Below, in pieces: positions 53,410-64,000 of a DNA stretch of 64,000 bases; position 1 is the stretch's first letter; every line of letters begins with the position of its first letter. The notes beneath the pieces were generated by a model. It saw only the letters and a list, made by a program, of their open reading frames with translations, was not told where the DNA came from and ran no database searches. Made by a program: the position numbers and the translations under genes. The stretch is from Eublepharis macularius (Eukaryota > Chordata > Lepidosauria > Squamata > Eublepharidae), in assembly GCF_028583425.1 (NCBI RefSeq), contig NC_072793.1, forward strand, positions 58,843,028-58,907,027, read 5' to 3'.

Positions 53410-55534
53410 AAAGTACATATTTCTTCAACATCCATGAAAGTATATACCAAAAAATTAAACATCTGCTATAATACACTTAAATTCTAACTATATTAAGCTT
53501 AAGGTTATTGAATATTGCATTGTGAAACTTTTGAAATTATGTAAGTTTGCAGTTTCGCTTGTAGAATAGCGATCAGAACACCCTGCCTTATTTCATCCCC
53601 AAATTCATTCTTGTTCCTGCACTCTCTGTTTCCACATACCTTCTCTTTTTCTAATTAAATAGAATGGGATTTTTTAACTGAAATCTTAGCTTCTTACTGC
53701 ATTCAATAAATTACCACAGACTGGCTTACAGAGAATAGTTGGAGAGTGCACGTGAGTCAGTTCTGTTGCTAAAGCTAAGCAGGTCTAATCCTATAAGCTG
53801 CTTGAATGGATGAGTGAGTACCTGCAAACCTCATATTAAGTATTTGTTAGTTGTGCATAGGAAGAACATGATATCAATGTAGTAAATAAAGAAGAATGGG
53901 TTTAAGAAACAGTAACGTAACTCAAACACAATGACAAACTCATGAACAAGGCTGGGGGATCCTGGAGCTCACATGCTTCTTTGCCATTTCTTCTCTTCTT
54001 GCACATGGTAAAGATTTCCACTAATGTGTCAAACCATACTTTTGTCATTAATGCCAGGGTTTGCCACAAAAACAAGAGTCTTCAGTTGTCATGTCACATG
54101 CCAGCGTAGTAAGTGCCAGGGTCTGCCCAAATGGCCAGTTGCTGAATGTCATTCAGTGAAATTTTACATTTCACACACTCATCTTGATTTTCCTGACCTG
54201 TTCACTTTCCCTGGTGCTCAAACAATCAATTCATATTAGCTGCTGGTGGTTCCAGATGGCATATACAGGCTTTCCTTTCAGCGTTAAATGTAATAAAGAG
54301 ATATAGGAGGTGACATTGTGAATTAATTGCAAAAGCCTTAGCCATGTTCTGAAGCAATTCAATTATTCCTCAAATATATTTCTCAGCTAATTTCCATTAA
54401 CTATTTTGCATTCTTGGAATAGCGTACTTTAGTCTTGTGTATTTTAATAATAATGTATTTTAAAGACATTTTTTGGAAACCACTTCTGAAATACCATGCT
54501 CTAGTGTTCAGATGATTGACAATTTCAGTGTATAGATCTAGTGCCACAAACAGATGCTTACAAATATGATTTATTTACATTTTTATACAAAATGGTGTTC
54601 TTGCATTATGTTTTAATGTGGTTCATCATAACCACATTGCTTCTCTATATTTATTTAGCTCTACTAGTATGCTAGTGGCAACTTGCTTGTCCAGAGGGCA
54701 TTCAGCATGGTTTTTTATCATACATTTTATCTGAAAACCTTTTATTTTTATTACAAAAAGAAACATGAGATTAAAGCTGCCTGACCTGAAGCTTTCAGGT
54801 TGCATTGTTGCAGGTAAAATGGCATTCTGCCCTTATGTTGCAAATCCATAAAGCATTATACCACATGTCATTTAAAGTCCCTGTAAAGCCACTCACCATT
54901 GGAAGACCTAGTTGCAGGGCTGGATTAGTTTCATTCTATTGGAGATAGTTAATATAGCAGAGTTGCATGGAATCACATGTGGTGAAACACAGTCCTAGCC
55001 ACTATATTGCAACAGATAGAACTTACTTTTCTTGAAGCTGATTCACATTCACTTGCATTTTTGTACTAGCAAAAGAAAAATAGAAACTTAATCTAAATAA
55101 CACTATTTCCTATTACAAGTTGCCAGCTAATCCAGCTGCTTGTGATTGGGAGTATGGGTGTGCCTCTTGCAAGCTTAGACAGGAAAGCTCTGCAGAGCCA
55201 TCTTGCTTCTTGCAAGATCAGCAGGAGAGAAAGCACAAAAGCACAGAAAAAGAAGATAAGAGTCAGAGAGGAGTTTTTAGCTCAAAGAGAGGCTTCATGC
55301 ATATTCAGAGTCTGGTTCTAAGGAAAAGATAAAAATAGTGTGTCCCCCCCCACACACACACACAGTTTCCAAGCATGCTGAGTCACCTCCTGTATTACAA
55401 CACACTCATCCAATGTTTCTCAGATGTTTTTAAAGGGGTAGTGCAAAACCAATTAGATATCTCAGGTCTGCAGGGTCTTAAAATACTTTCACCACAGTGC
55501 TGATGGTCATTGCTCAGCAGCACCAAGGTAAGAA
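53410..55534. other. No gene recognised
   Basis: AT-rich unique-looking DNA with a C8(AC)n patch at 55345-55364. Confidence 0.5.
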
Positions 55535-55740
55535 CCAGGGTTGTCAGCCTCTAGCTTGTGGCTGGAGATCTCCCAGAATTACAACAGACCTCCAAGCAAC
55601 AGAGATCAGTTCCCATGAAGACAATGGCAACTTTGAAATGTGGACTGTATGGCATTATACTTGCAGAGGCCCAGCCTCTCCCCAAACCCTGCCCTCCCCA
55701 GGCTCTACAGCCTTAGACCCAGTTATAAACCTTAGACCCA
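55535..55740 (-). mobile_element. MITE of the 28548 family
   Basis: CCAGGGTTGTCAGCCTCTAG, then GGAGATCTCCCAGAATTACA and a GTATGGCATTATACTTGCAG core are the reverse complement of the copy at 28548. Confidence 0.6.
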
Positions 55741-57704
55741 GGCAATAAAACATTCATGGGACTAGGCTGGGACTCTATGTCTTCTGATCCATCAACCCAT
55801 AAGAACTTGGTAATCCTCTTTTTGCTGCCAGTATGGGAGTGCAAAACCAGTGGACTTTGCAAGCACCCAGCAAGCTACAATGTGTTTCTGATAAATTGCA
55901 AGTTCTGAAGGCACTATGGAAGTCTTTCTTCCTTAAGCTGATGTTCTATTTTTTAACACTGGTAGAGGTTTGGGGGGATATATCAAACTCAGTTTTTTGG
56001 CACACTATTTCATTAGTAATTCTTTAATCTGGTTTCTGCAACCAATTAGTTGAAGTAGTCTCTTTGGTTTCTCATTAAATAAAGAAGAGCTACTTCTTCT
56101 AATAATTTATTCTGCCTTGTAAATCCATAACTGCTTTTATGTTTTTCTCCTTTCCTCCAATAATGTCACGATCCCATAGCTTTGGGAGGGGGGCGGGGAT
56201 GAATCAATGTCTGTCAAAACAAGGAGCTTCTTCTCACCAGATATGTGGGCTAAAGCTGTTATCGACTACCTTGGTCATGTTGAAATGAGGTAGAGAACTT
56301 TACAGATAAATTCCTGTCTTCCACATCTGTTCTTTACCTTTTCCTTCTATCCTACAATGAAAAGTCCTACCAGATGAGCTTTCACTTCCTGAAATGACGT
56401 CCTAACTAAATTTCCAATCCTTTCTCCTTTTTAGTACCTTTCCAACCAATGTTCTGACTTCCCTACTGGTACTGCAGTTCTCAAACCAGTCACTTAGAAG
56501 ACCACCCATGGGAGTCAATGGGGCCTACTTTGGAATAAATAGTTGGAGGATTGTGGCTTCAGTACACTAGATTCTTCCCCTTGATCAAAATTTTGCAAAC
56601 AAAATACATTGATGTAGTAACCTTACATCTCATGCTGTTTCAACTTCTCTTGCTGGCTTTATTTCACATTTCAATAGCCACAGGCTTAAATAGTCTATTA
56701 ATTTTCTTTGCACATATTTGAAGGAAACACTTTTGATCTTTTAATCTCTGAGGGATTAGCACATTCTTACTATTACACTCAAGGTATTAATAGTTTAAAT
56801 TACTTGCTTTCTTGCTACATGGTGTAACTATCATAATTTTCTGCCTGCACTCACTGCGTAGACCAAGTGCCCTTGTCTGGTTGGTTGATTTTGTGTCATT
56901 ATATAGTCTTTGGCTGTGAGGTTATTCTCCAGCCAATTTTTTTTGTCAGATATATCTGTAGAGGTTGATAACTCTGAACAAATTACATTACTTATGTCAG
57001 TGGCTAACTTCAGGAATAGAATTTTCCACTTTCTCATTGCTGATCAAGGCACAACAAGCAGGGCTGCTGACAGAAAACCTAGCCTCCAGGAAAGGAACCA
57101 ACAGAAGGCTAGAAGAATATCCAGCTGTTCACTGCAGCAAGCAAAGATGGCTTCCAGGTTTCATCCACATGTAGAGATGGATTCTGGCACGCACTCATTG
57201 TTTGTGTGAGCCAACTGAGGAACATAAAGTGGGAGGACTGATATGGGGAGGCAATGTCTGTATCCTGAGTAATGGAACTAAATGTAGAGATTCAGGTTCC
57301 TGGTGGGAAAACCAGTGGAGAAAGGATAGAAAATGTCAAGGAGTTAGTGTTCCCTCATTCTAGTTTGTTGTGGAAGGCAGACATAAGATCTGTCCTTTTA
57401 GAATGTCTTCAAATGCTTTGTCTTAAAACAGTGGCTAAGGAGTAATCAACCTTAATGTTCAGTGAAGAAGGAAGAGTCAGTGAGGGATATTATTTCCCAT
57501 TGGTGAGGCCAGCCATTGCTTCTTCTTGACAGACCTGGTAAAACTGGTAAATAGAGAAGAAATGTTCACATTCCTGTTCATAGCAACAGTTTTCCAGGCT
57601 TCTAAGATGCAAAAGATGTGCAAGAGTCCAAAGATTCATTGAGTAAAGGCGTTTTTGATTAGGAATATAATACTAGTTCCAGGATTTTTTGCCGGGGGGG
57701 GCGG
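55741..57704. other. No gene recognised
   Basis: AT-rich DNA. A GGGAGTCAATGGGGCC segment near 56510 is a trace of the AATCCTAA-type MITE. Overlapping open frames at 56831-57209 show no domain. Confidence 0.5.
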
Positions 57705-57827
57705 GGTTAGGGTTACCAGTCTGAGAATATCAACCAGCGGGAGGGTTGGGGGCAGGGAAATGGCATGTGTGACATCAGTAAAGTCACTGCATCACTTCTG
57801 GGCACAACCCAGAAATTCCAATGGGTA
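57705..57827. mobile_element. Fragment related to the GC-rich MITE at 27770
   Basis: GGGTTAGGGTTACCAGTC, then a GGGAGGGTTGGG and TGACATCAGTAAAGTCACTG stretch parallel the outer and central parts of that MITE. Confidence 0.45.
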
Positions 57828-58943
57828 GTAGGGACATGCTTCTAGAAAATTTTCATTGTGGTTTTGGATTAGGGGCCATTAAGTGAAATGCTTAATGTAA
57901 CTGGGTAGTTTTCTGGTGGGGCATTGCCAAGTCAGGGTTGAAATTCGTTCATTTTTTCCCCATTCGTATGACTTTCGTGGCCATTGTTGTCAATATGGAA
58001 GGGGAGGAGGGACTAATTGGAGGCTCTGTGGCAGCTGTTTTTGTACTTAACAGCATCAGAATCACACATAATACAATCCTCACTCTAATCTAAAGAAAAT
58101 CTAAGTTTCAAGTAGATTGAAGAAAGGGGGAAGATTTTACAGACCCATAAATTAGGTCCCTCTCTGAGCAGCTGCACTACGTTCTCTCTACTAATTCCTA
58201 AAAGTGCCATCAAACATCAGCCAGCAGAATACCTCCAGCCAGCCATCAGCATTTAAAAAACAAAGCGTGTCATTTCATTTCCCTGCTCTTACAGTTACTA
58301 GCAATTTTTGTTTACCTTTCCACTGAAAACTCTGCATTTCTTTCCTTCCTTGTTATGGTTTATTGTTTGTTTCCTTTCAGAAAGTGAGGAAGCCTTCCAT
58401 TGTAGGACCCCCGCCCAGCCATTGCTGTACTTTAATTACTCCTGCCTAGAGAGCTGGATTCATTTTTCAACCAAATGCCACCAAAATGGCAGTTCATTGT
58501 CTTCTACATGTCCAGCAAAGAACCTCAAATTGGTTCAAGCAAATTGGGCAAATCATTTGAATTCTACATGCCTCTGAACAAGCCAAGGCTTTTTCATAAG
58601 AAAAAAATTTCTCTCCAGCCCACAAGGTGGAGTGAAGGGGAAAGGAGGGGAAGACGGAGAACGGCAGCTCTTTGGGATTGGCTGGGATTGCTCTTTGCTC
58701 CTCCCTTGCAATGATCTGACAGGAAGTGAGAAATTAGGTGCAGATTCAAAATGAAATGCGAGCCAATGCTGCTTTGCTGATAAATGCTGCAACTAAAAAA
58801 ACCCCACAGTTTTTTTTCTGGGAGGGGTTTCATGCTTACAAAGAAGTCAGGATTAGTTTCTGTTACAGAAAGTCACAAGTAAGACCCAGAAACATGTATT
58901 TTCATGATTTTTACAGCTCTCTATTTTCATTACTCACATCCCT
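57828..58943. mobile_element. Possible old hAT-type element, 1.1 kb
   Basis: Left TAGGGACATGC and right TAGGGATGTGA (minus strand) could be decayed hAT-type ends. The flanks ATGGGTAG and ATGAGCAG agree at six of eight bases. TTCGTTCATTTTTTCCCC near 57947 and a GATTGGCTGGGATTGCTCTT segment near 58675 lie inside. Weak; chance is possible. Confidence 0.35.
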
Positions 58944-59569
58944 AATGAGCAGTTCTAAGAATTGCCAGGTGCCATAGAGTTTTCAACAATTCCTAGAGCT
59001 ACACATTGTGTACTTTAGTTTATTTGATTGTCATATCTGATTTGTATCTGAAAGTGATGTGCCAGATCAGAGGCTGTTGATTTTTTTTAAAAAAATTCTC
59101 CTGCTGACACTCAGAATGGTAGTGGGCAATGGAGACGATCAGCAGGAGATTGCCCACCATAAGCAGTCACATGGCAGCTCTAGTTGTTCAGCAAGAAATA
59201 ATTCTTTAGAATCCCTCCTCATTTTCTGACATTATTTGCTTTTTCACCTTCTATCTCTGGGAAGCTGCCAAGATTGGCTCCAGAAGGAAAGTGCAAGGGT
59301 AAAGGTAGCAGTGGCAGGGATTAACAGCAACCATTATCACCTACTGGTTTGGCTGTCAGTAACTAGTCTAGTCCAGAGCAGGAGAATACAATTGCACTAA
59401 TACACAGTAGAAGCTGAGAATTCCTCAATCCTTGCTGTTTGAACTAGAGACTTCCTGTTTGAACTAGGGACTTCCTGTTTGAACTAGGGACTTCCTGGCT
59501 CAAACCCTTAGGCTGTACCAAGAACAAGGAGAGGCAGAAAGAAGGGAAGATGGCAATTAGTCCATGCTT
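58944..59569. repeat. Gap with a 20-bp triplet repeat
   Basis: Three 20-bp units GAACTAGGGACTTCCTGTTT lie at 59441-59500, with one base change in the first. The rest shows nothing recognised. Confidence 0.85.
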
Positions 59570-59654
59570 TACAGTCCTATGCTAAACAAAGTTATACACT
59601 TCTAAGTCCATTGAAGTAAATGGGCTTGGAAGAAAGTAGTTGTGCTTAGGAATA
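59570..59654. mobile_element. Palindromic MITE copy (AATCCTAA type)
   Basis: CAGTCCTATGCTAAACAAAG at the left, AGTAGTTGTGCTTAGGAATA at the right, around TCTAAGTCCATTGAAGTAAA; same family as 31092. Confidence 0.65.
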
Positions 59655-59835
59655 GGGTTGTCAAGTATGATTTGGGAAATTTGTGGGCAGCTCCTGGGGG
59701 ACAGTTGAGTTTGGAGAGGGGAGGAAGCTCAGCAGGAATGTGATGCCATACAGTCTACCCTTCAGAGTTGCTATTTTCTCCAAGAGAACTGTTTTGTAGA
59801 CTAGAGATTATCTGTTGGGCAGAGGCACAGGCCAT
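59655..59835 (+). mobile_element. MITE of the 28548 family
   Basis: AGGGTTGTCAAGTATGATTT, TGATGCCATACAGTCTACCC, then CTATTTTCTCCAAGAGAACT, all shared with 28548. The right end is missing. Confidence 0.6.
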
Positions 59836-60695
59836 GAAATCCAATGAATGAACATGAGCTCCTCCTCTTCAACATATGAATAATCTACTGTGTGAGCTGA
59901 TGCCTCCTCCAATCCCTTCTCTTTTTGAGACTCCATGTAATTTATCATTACCATGTCATCTCATCTCATACAGGAGGTTCTACATACAGGAGGAGGGTAG
60001 GGACATCTTATTCTACCATGCTTTTTCAGTGATGGACACTGATGAATGTATGAACTGGGATTTTGTATTTAAGTGGAGCATGCTTAGTGAGATGTCAGGC
60101 TATGGATGACAGGCTATGACAGATAGACCCCTGTACCATCACAGCAAGAATCCAGGCTCTTGGTTAAAAGGTTTTATTCAGAAATCAGATCATTTCCAAA
60201 AACATGTCCTTAGAATTACTCAGAAGCAAGGTAAGCAACTAAGCAGTAAGAACAGGTTGACAGGAATGGCAACATGTGGGAAAACCATTCTTCTTGCTGA
60301 ACACATTTACTCCTCCCCCCCTCCCATCAGTAAAACAGAACTTTAGGCACAAACCCATCCTGAGAACATCTCACATTTTTTTCCTATCATGTTCAGACAC
60401 TGAGAAAGCAGGAGATGAAATAGTTGAAACAGTCATTCCTGGGAGTGAGCAGTGTACAAGGTCAGAAGCACTGAGAGCTTCCAAAACCATTAGATAAGAC
60501 ACCTGCAGCTTCAGTAAGTCTGTGAAAGCAAAGCAGTTATGGCACTGGCAATATGACATCAAGGTATAGCATGAAACATTGGTTCAGAACAACAGGTCAG
60601 CACCAAATAATGGCATGGATGGGGCACAGACATGACATTTGAATGCTAAAAATCAAATTTATTTTCTCTCTTTGAATAATGGGAGAGCACACAAG
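59836..60695. other. No gene recognised
   Basis: Unique-looking DNA up to the next hAT element. Confidence 0.5.
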
Positions 60696-61195
60696 TAGAC
60701 ATGGGCACGAACAGCATTACGAACAGAAAAAACCAACGAACAGCCTAATCTGCTGTTCTCGAACAAGCTGTTTGTGAGGCCCCATCCTAAACAAACAGGT
60801 GGTTGTTGCATGCCTCATTTGTTGCCTTTGGCAGCTGTTCGACAAGCCAGACAGTCTGGCACCTGCTGCAATCAATCCCCTTGGCAACCAGAGGCTGGGA
60901 GGGACTGCACGTGGCAGGAAAGGGCCCTTTAAACTATCAGCTGGCAGGTGGCAGGGGGGAATCCCCCCTGCCACCTGCCAGCTGATAGTTTAAAGGGATC
61001 TTTAAAGGGACAGGGAAGTGGGCTTGAGGGGAGGGGGGGCTAAGTGGGGGGTTTGAGTGAGGTGGGGGTTCTGGCCCCCACGAACAATGAACATGTCCGG
61101 GAACAGTTCATGTTCGTCCTTGTTCATTGTTCATGGATGGCACCGAACGACAAACAGGGTGTTCGGGTTTTTTTTTCCTTTCATGCCCATGTCTA
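60696..61195 (+). mobile_element. hAT-type MITE, 500 bp (copy F), intact with target duplication
   Basis: Both ends read TAGACATGGGCA. An exact 8-bp duplication CACACAAG flanks it (60688-60695, 61196-61203). Subterminal words are GAACA/TGTTC. The shared core (CAGACAGTCTGGCACC, then CCTTGGCAAC) is at 60849-60888. An internal inverted pair (ACTATCAGCTGGCAGGTGGC and its inverse, 60934-60992) forms a hairpin. Non-coding. Confidence 0.92.
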
Positions 61196-61689
61196 CACAC
61201 AAGTATACTTTACATCTTCCTCTGAGATTGAAATGCAGTTTGTGAAGCCTAAAAGCTGCCCCTTTGTACACGCAGTTTTGAACAATTAGTGTTACTACCT
61301 GCAGGCAGACATTTCACAAATCCATGCCCACAGTGTGTGCCAATTACTGCTCCCTGCATGTCAGTATATTCAGAACCTCTTGAACAATGGGAAATGAGTC
61401 CCAAGTCCTCTTATCAGGTTTGCATTCGTATTTCCTAAATGCTGCAGCCCTGCTAAGCGCCAAGAGCTGGATTGTATTAGCTGAACAAAACCTACTGTGA
61501 GAGGAGTCTGCAGAAGATGTGCGATTACTTGATTTCCTGCTTTCCTCTCCCCACTCTTGCAAATCCTAAAGCTGCTTCTTCAATATGAATGTGAGAGAAA
61601 TGCAAGTCTCTTAATGCAAAGGTGTTCTTATCTAAGTGAAACCATTTTGGCCTTAACAACTTTTAACATATGTTTATAAATTTAATTTT
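61196..61689. other. No gene recognised
   Basis: Unique-looking DNA. Confidence 0.5.
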
Positions 61690-61975
61690 GCATTTTGCAG
61701 TCTTTTCCCATCTACCGGTATTCCCTTCTATATTCACTATATGGTAAAAAGAAGTTGTCTATTCGTGCTGCTCAAGTGATAAAAGCAGTCTTGCAACAAC
61801 TGATTGTGGGCCATTCCTTGACAGAAATGCTACATCCAGTCTGTTGGACATTGCACCCTCATTGGGCACCATTTACCACTAGTGTGTTTTGTCAACCCAG
61901 AAAATCTTGCTGTGAATTATTACTATACCACATTTCTAATGCCAATAAAGGTAATTGATTGATTGATTACTATAC
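61690..61975 (+). mobile_element. Possible L2/CR1-like LINE 3' end
   Basis: The sequence ends GCCAATAAAGGTAATTGATT then GATTGATTAC, a signal followed by a short ATTG repeat as at the 3' ends of L2-like LINEs. The coding match upstream is poor. Confidence 0.35.
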
Positions 61976-63627
61976 CACAATTATAGTGAAATATACAACA
62001 ATATGTAGATGCAGCCATAGCAAACAATACTTTGCTACCATGCAAGTTACTGTGCTTTGCTACCATGCAGTTGAGCTGAATCAATCATCTGGAAATTGAT
62101 AGTCCTGATCCTGAATAGCTACAGGCATATGTTGTGAGTGTGCATGTCAAAATCTAGTTTTAAGTGCTGGGAAAGATTGTGGTGCTTGATTGCAGCTTTG
62201 TGGTTGCTAGCTCAAGCTATGTTGTAGGATATCTTAGTAACAGGTATTGTTCTAATGTTTAAAGATCTCTGGGGAAACAATTGCAATCCCAAAGCACCTT
62301 CTTGTGTCATAAGGTCTTTCCAGCTCTATTGATTAATTATGAAAACTGTTCACTGGGGAACTGTATTGTTAAGGTAGACATACAGACATAGGTGTAAACT
62401 ACGGGGGGGCTGAAGGGCTCAAGCCCCCCCCCCCCAGATTTGGCCAAGGGGAGCTGAGCCCCCCCCCCCCCGGGCAGCCAGTAAACTACATGGGGGCTAA
62501 TGGGCTCAAGCCCACTTAGATCTCACATGAGTGTCTCAGTTACAATAGCCGATGAAGCACAGGATTGTCCCCCCCCCTTCCTGTTATATCATATTATAAT
62601 TTCTGTGATTCTTTGGGGCTCTGTTCCTGTTTTTTGCTTGTATGTATTAGTGTGTTTATTAAGAATTTATCATTTTTAAAGGTATTGCACTTTGTATAAA
62701 CAATTTACAAATAAATGTTAGAGAAGAATTAAGAGACTGATAGAAGATATTTGATTTTGAAAATCAGGCTCCTGGAAGGCAAGATTTACACACTAGCAAC
62801 AATATCATAAATAGTTTATGATGGCTTCAGTGGGTTAAATGTCTAAAAGATTTTTGATCCTACAAAGGGAACACAAAGCTTACAAACTATCAACCAAGCT
62901 TGTGTCTCTTTTACATTGTGGGCATCTGAAGCGGTTTACATAAATAAAAGAAAGGACCAGAAAGCATGTGAGATTTTGACAGCCATAAATCCAGAGAGCA
63001 TTTACCTCAGAAGTCTCTCCCCTCTCTTCACTTTCCCCCATCTTCTCCAAAATGTGATTAGTTATACGGAAATATTACAATTGGAAGATGCTTGTAGGAT
63101 CAAAAATCTGAAAATTGGAGACTATACTTTCTTTTCTGACAGACATCAAACACATTCAAGGATTGATATGTGCTGGATATAAAAAACATGAGTTATTTAT
63201 ATTGTTTGTTATGTTTATTCTTTTTCTTTTGACATAATTATAATTGTGCTATTGTTTTTAATTTTCTTTTTTCTGTTCTGCTTATATTTATAAAATTAAA
63301 TTTTATATAAAAAAGAATTTATACACTGCCTTAAAATACCTTTGACTATGACACACTAATTAGCTTAGTCCTTAACCCTGGCTGCCCCACCCATTTTCAA
63401 TGTAGCAACAGTCAGATTGCAAGACCTCTGTTGGATATAAGTGCAATATAAGTGCATGGCTACAATTTACATTCTGGGAAAGTTAAGAGATTCCACTTCT
63501 AATGCTGTCCCATTCCTCAGGTTTCAGAGGGGGAGAAACCAGAGAGTTAGAAAGATAGACAGGTCAGAGCATCTATTTACTGTTTATTCCTTTATTGCCC
63601 TTTGATGTGTAGATTACTACTCAGGAG
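61976..63627. other. No gene recognised; long C tracts
   Basis: Three C tracts (62425-62437, 62460-62472, 62569-62577) sit in a duplicated GTAAACTACxxGGGGGCT-like segment (62394 and 62482). The rest is AT-rich. Confidence 0.5.
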
Positions 63628-63750
63628 TAGAGATGGGCACAAACCTAAATACGACCCCAAAAAACCCATGAACCAAGTGACCCAGGGTTCATAGAAGCTC
63701 CTTTCCACGGAACTTCCACGAACTGTATGCTGGTTCGTTGGGTCGTATTT
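63628..63750. mobile_element. hAT-type element (copy G), truncated
   Basis: Left end TAGAGATGGGCA at 63628. AAATACGACCCCAA near 63647 is inverted at TTGGGTCGTATTT near 63737, but no right terminus follows. GAACC-type words as in copies A and C. Confidence 0.6.
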
Positions 63751-64000
63751 ACCTTTTCTTCTTATTCTCACCTCTGTTGCCTTTTTCCATTCCCTCATCC
63801 TGCTGCCTTCTCCTCCCTTATCTTTCCTTACTCTCCCTTACTTCCAACACTGCTCTATACCTCCACTTGCCTTCTCACTGATCCCTCTTTCTCAGGTCAG
63901 TTTCCCTACCACCATCTCCTCTTCCTCATTACCAAAAGGAGGGAAAGAATTTGGTGGCCAGAGGATGCAAGTCCTGAGCCCTGACTGTGCTTGAGCTGGG
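63751..64000. other. Pyrimidine-rich end of window
   Basis: CT-rich DNA with nothing coding recognised. Confidence 0.5.

Noticed and set aside
63628..63750. Complete hAT element at the window end
   Set aside because: No right terminus or 8-bp duplication found; recorded only as truncated.

Overview
The window is vertebrate nuclear DNA, most likely from a squamate reptile (lizard or snake). The evidence is its repeat content: tRNA-headed SINEs of the Sauria type, SINEs with a 5S-rRNA-derived head, a tyrosine-recombinase retrotransposon of the Ngaro/DIRS kind carrying an SGNH hydrolase, Penelope-like elements with a GIY-YIG endonuclease, L2/CR1-like LINE remnants, and many short hAT-type elements. 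Species is not determined. No bacterial-style genes, tRNA genes, CRISPR arrays or complete host genes are seen.

The one host coding feature I can support is a small + strand exon at 39378-39486. It encodes a 36-residue N-terminus with one hydrophobic segment and ends at a strong splice donor. From remembered family knowledge it matches an alternative first coding exon of KCNIP4 (KChIP4, a Kv4 potassium-channel auxiliary subunit). On that reading the rest of the window is intron or upstream DNA of a very long, repeat-rich gene transcribed left to right.

Layout. 1-1631: right part of a GC-rich hAT-type element with internal arrays. 2.3-9.1 kb: another hAT-type element, a tandem duplication, an L2-like LINE tail, a 411-bp hAT element with perfect target duplication, and SINEs. 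9.75-10.4 kb: possible Ngaro-like 3' end. 16.5-20.1 kb: two hAT elements, a perfect 215-bp palindrome and a SINE. 21.1-24.26 kb: a decayed Ngaro element on the minus strand (RT-RNase H, tyrosine recombinase, SGNH hydrolase), cut at its 5' side by a hAT-type end at 24260 that leads into GC-rich arrays up to about 26 kb. 26.5-34.3 kb: LINE, MITE and SINE remnants, the 5' part of a Penelope-like element, and an LTR-like unit. 35.1-36.9 kb: a 1.75-kb hAT element with a hairpin array. 38.0-39.5 kb: 5S-SINE and the host exon. 41.8-43.2 kb: the 3' part of a Penelope-like element and a 360-bp foldback element. 44.8-45.8 kb: an internally deleted Ngaro copy with a nested inverted-repeat element. 49.24-52.32 kb: a 3.1-kb foldback hAT element, followed by a 5S-SINE and a solo-LTR-like unit. 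57.8-63.8 kb: further hAT-type elements and short MITEs.

The most striking theme is one hAT superfamily with at least ten ends in 64 kb. The outer 12 bp are nearly constant (TAGRSRTGKGCA-like), target duplications are 8 bp, and five copies share an interior core. Yet each subfamily has its own dense subterminal word (for example GAACC, TTTCG, GCCGAAA, GAACA, GATTC), and several carry their own 100-180-bp internal minisatellite. Frame changes and boundaries were worked out by eye, so boundaries without a target duplication are approximate.
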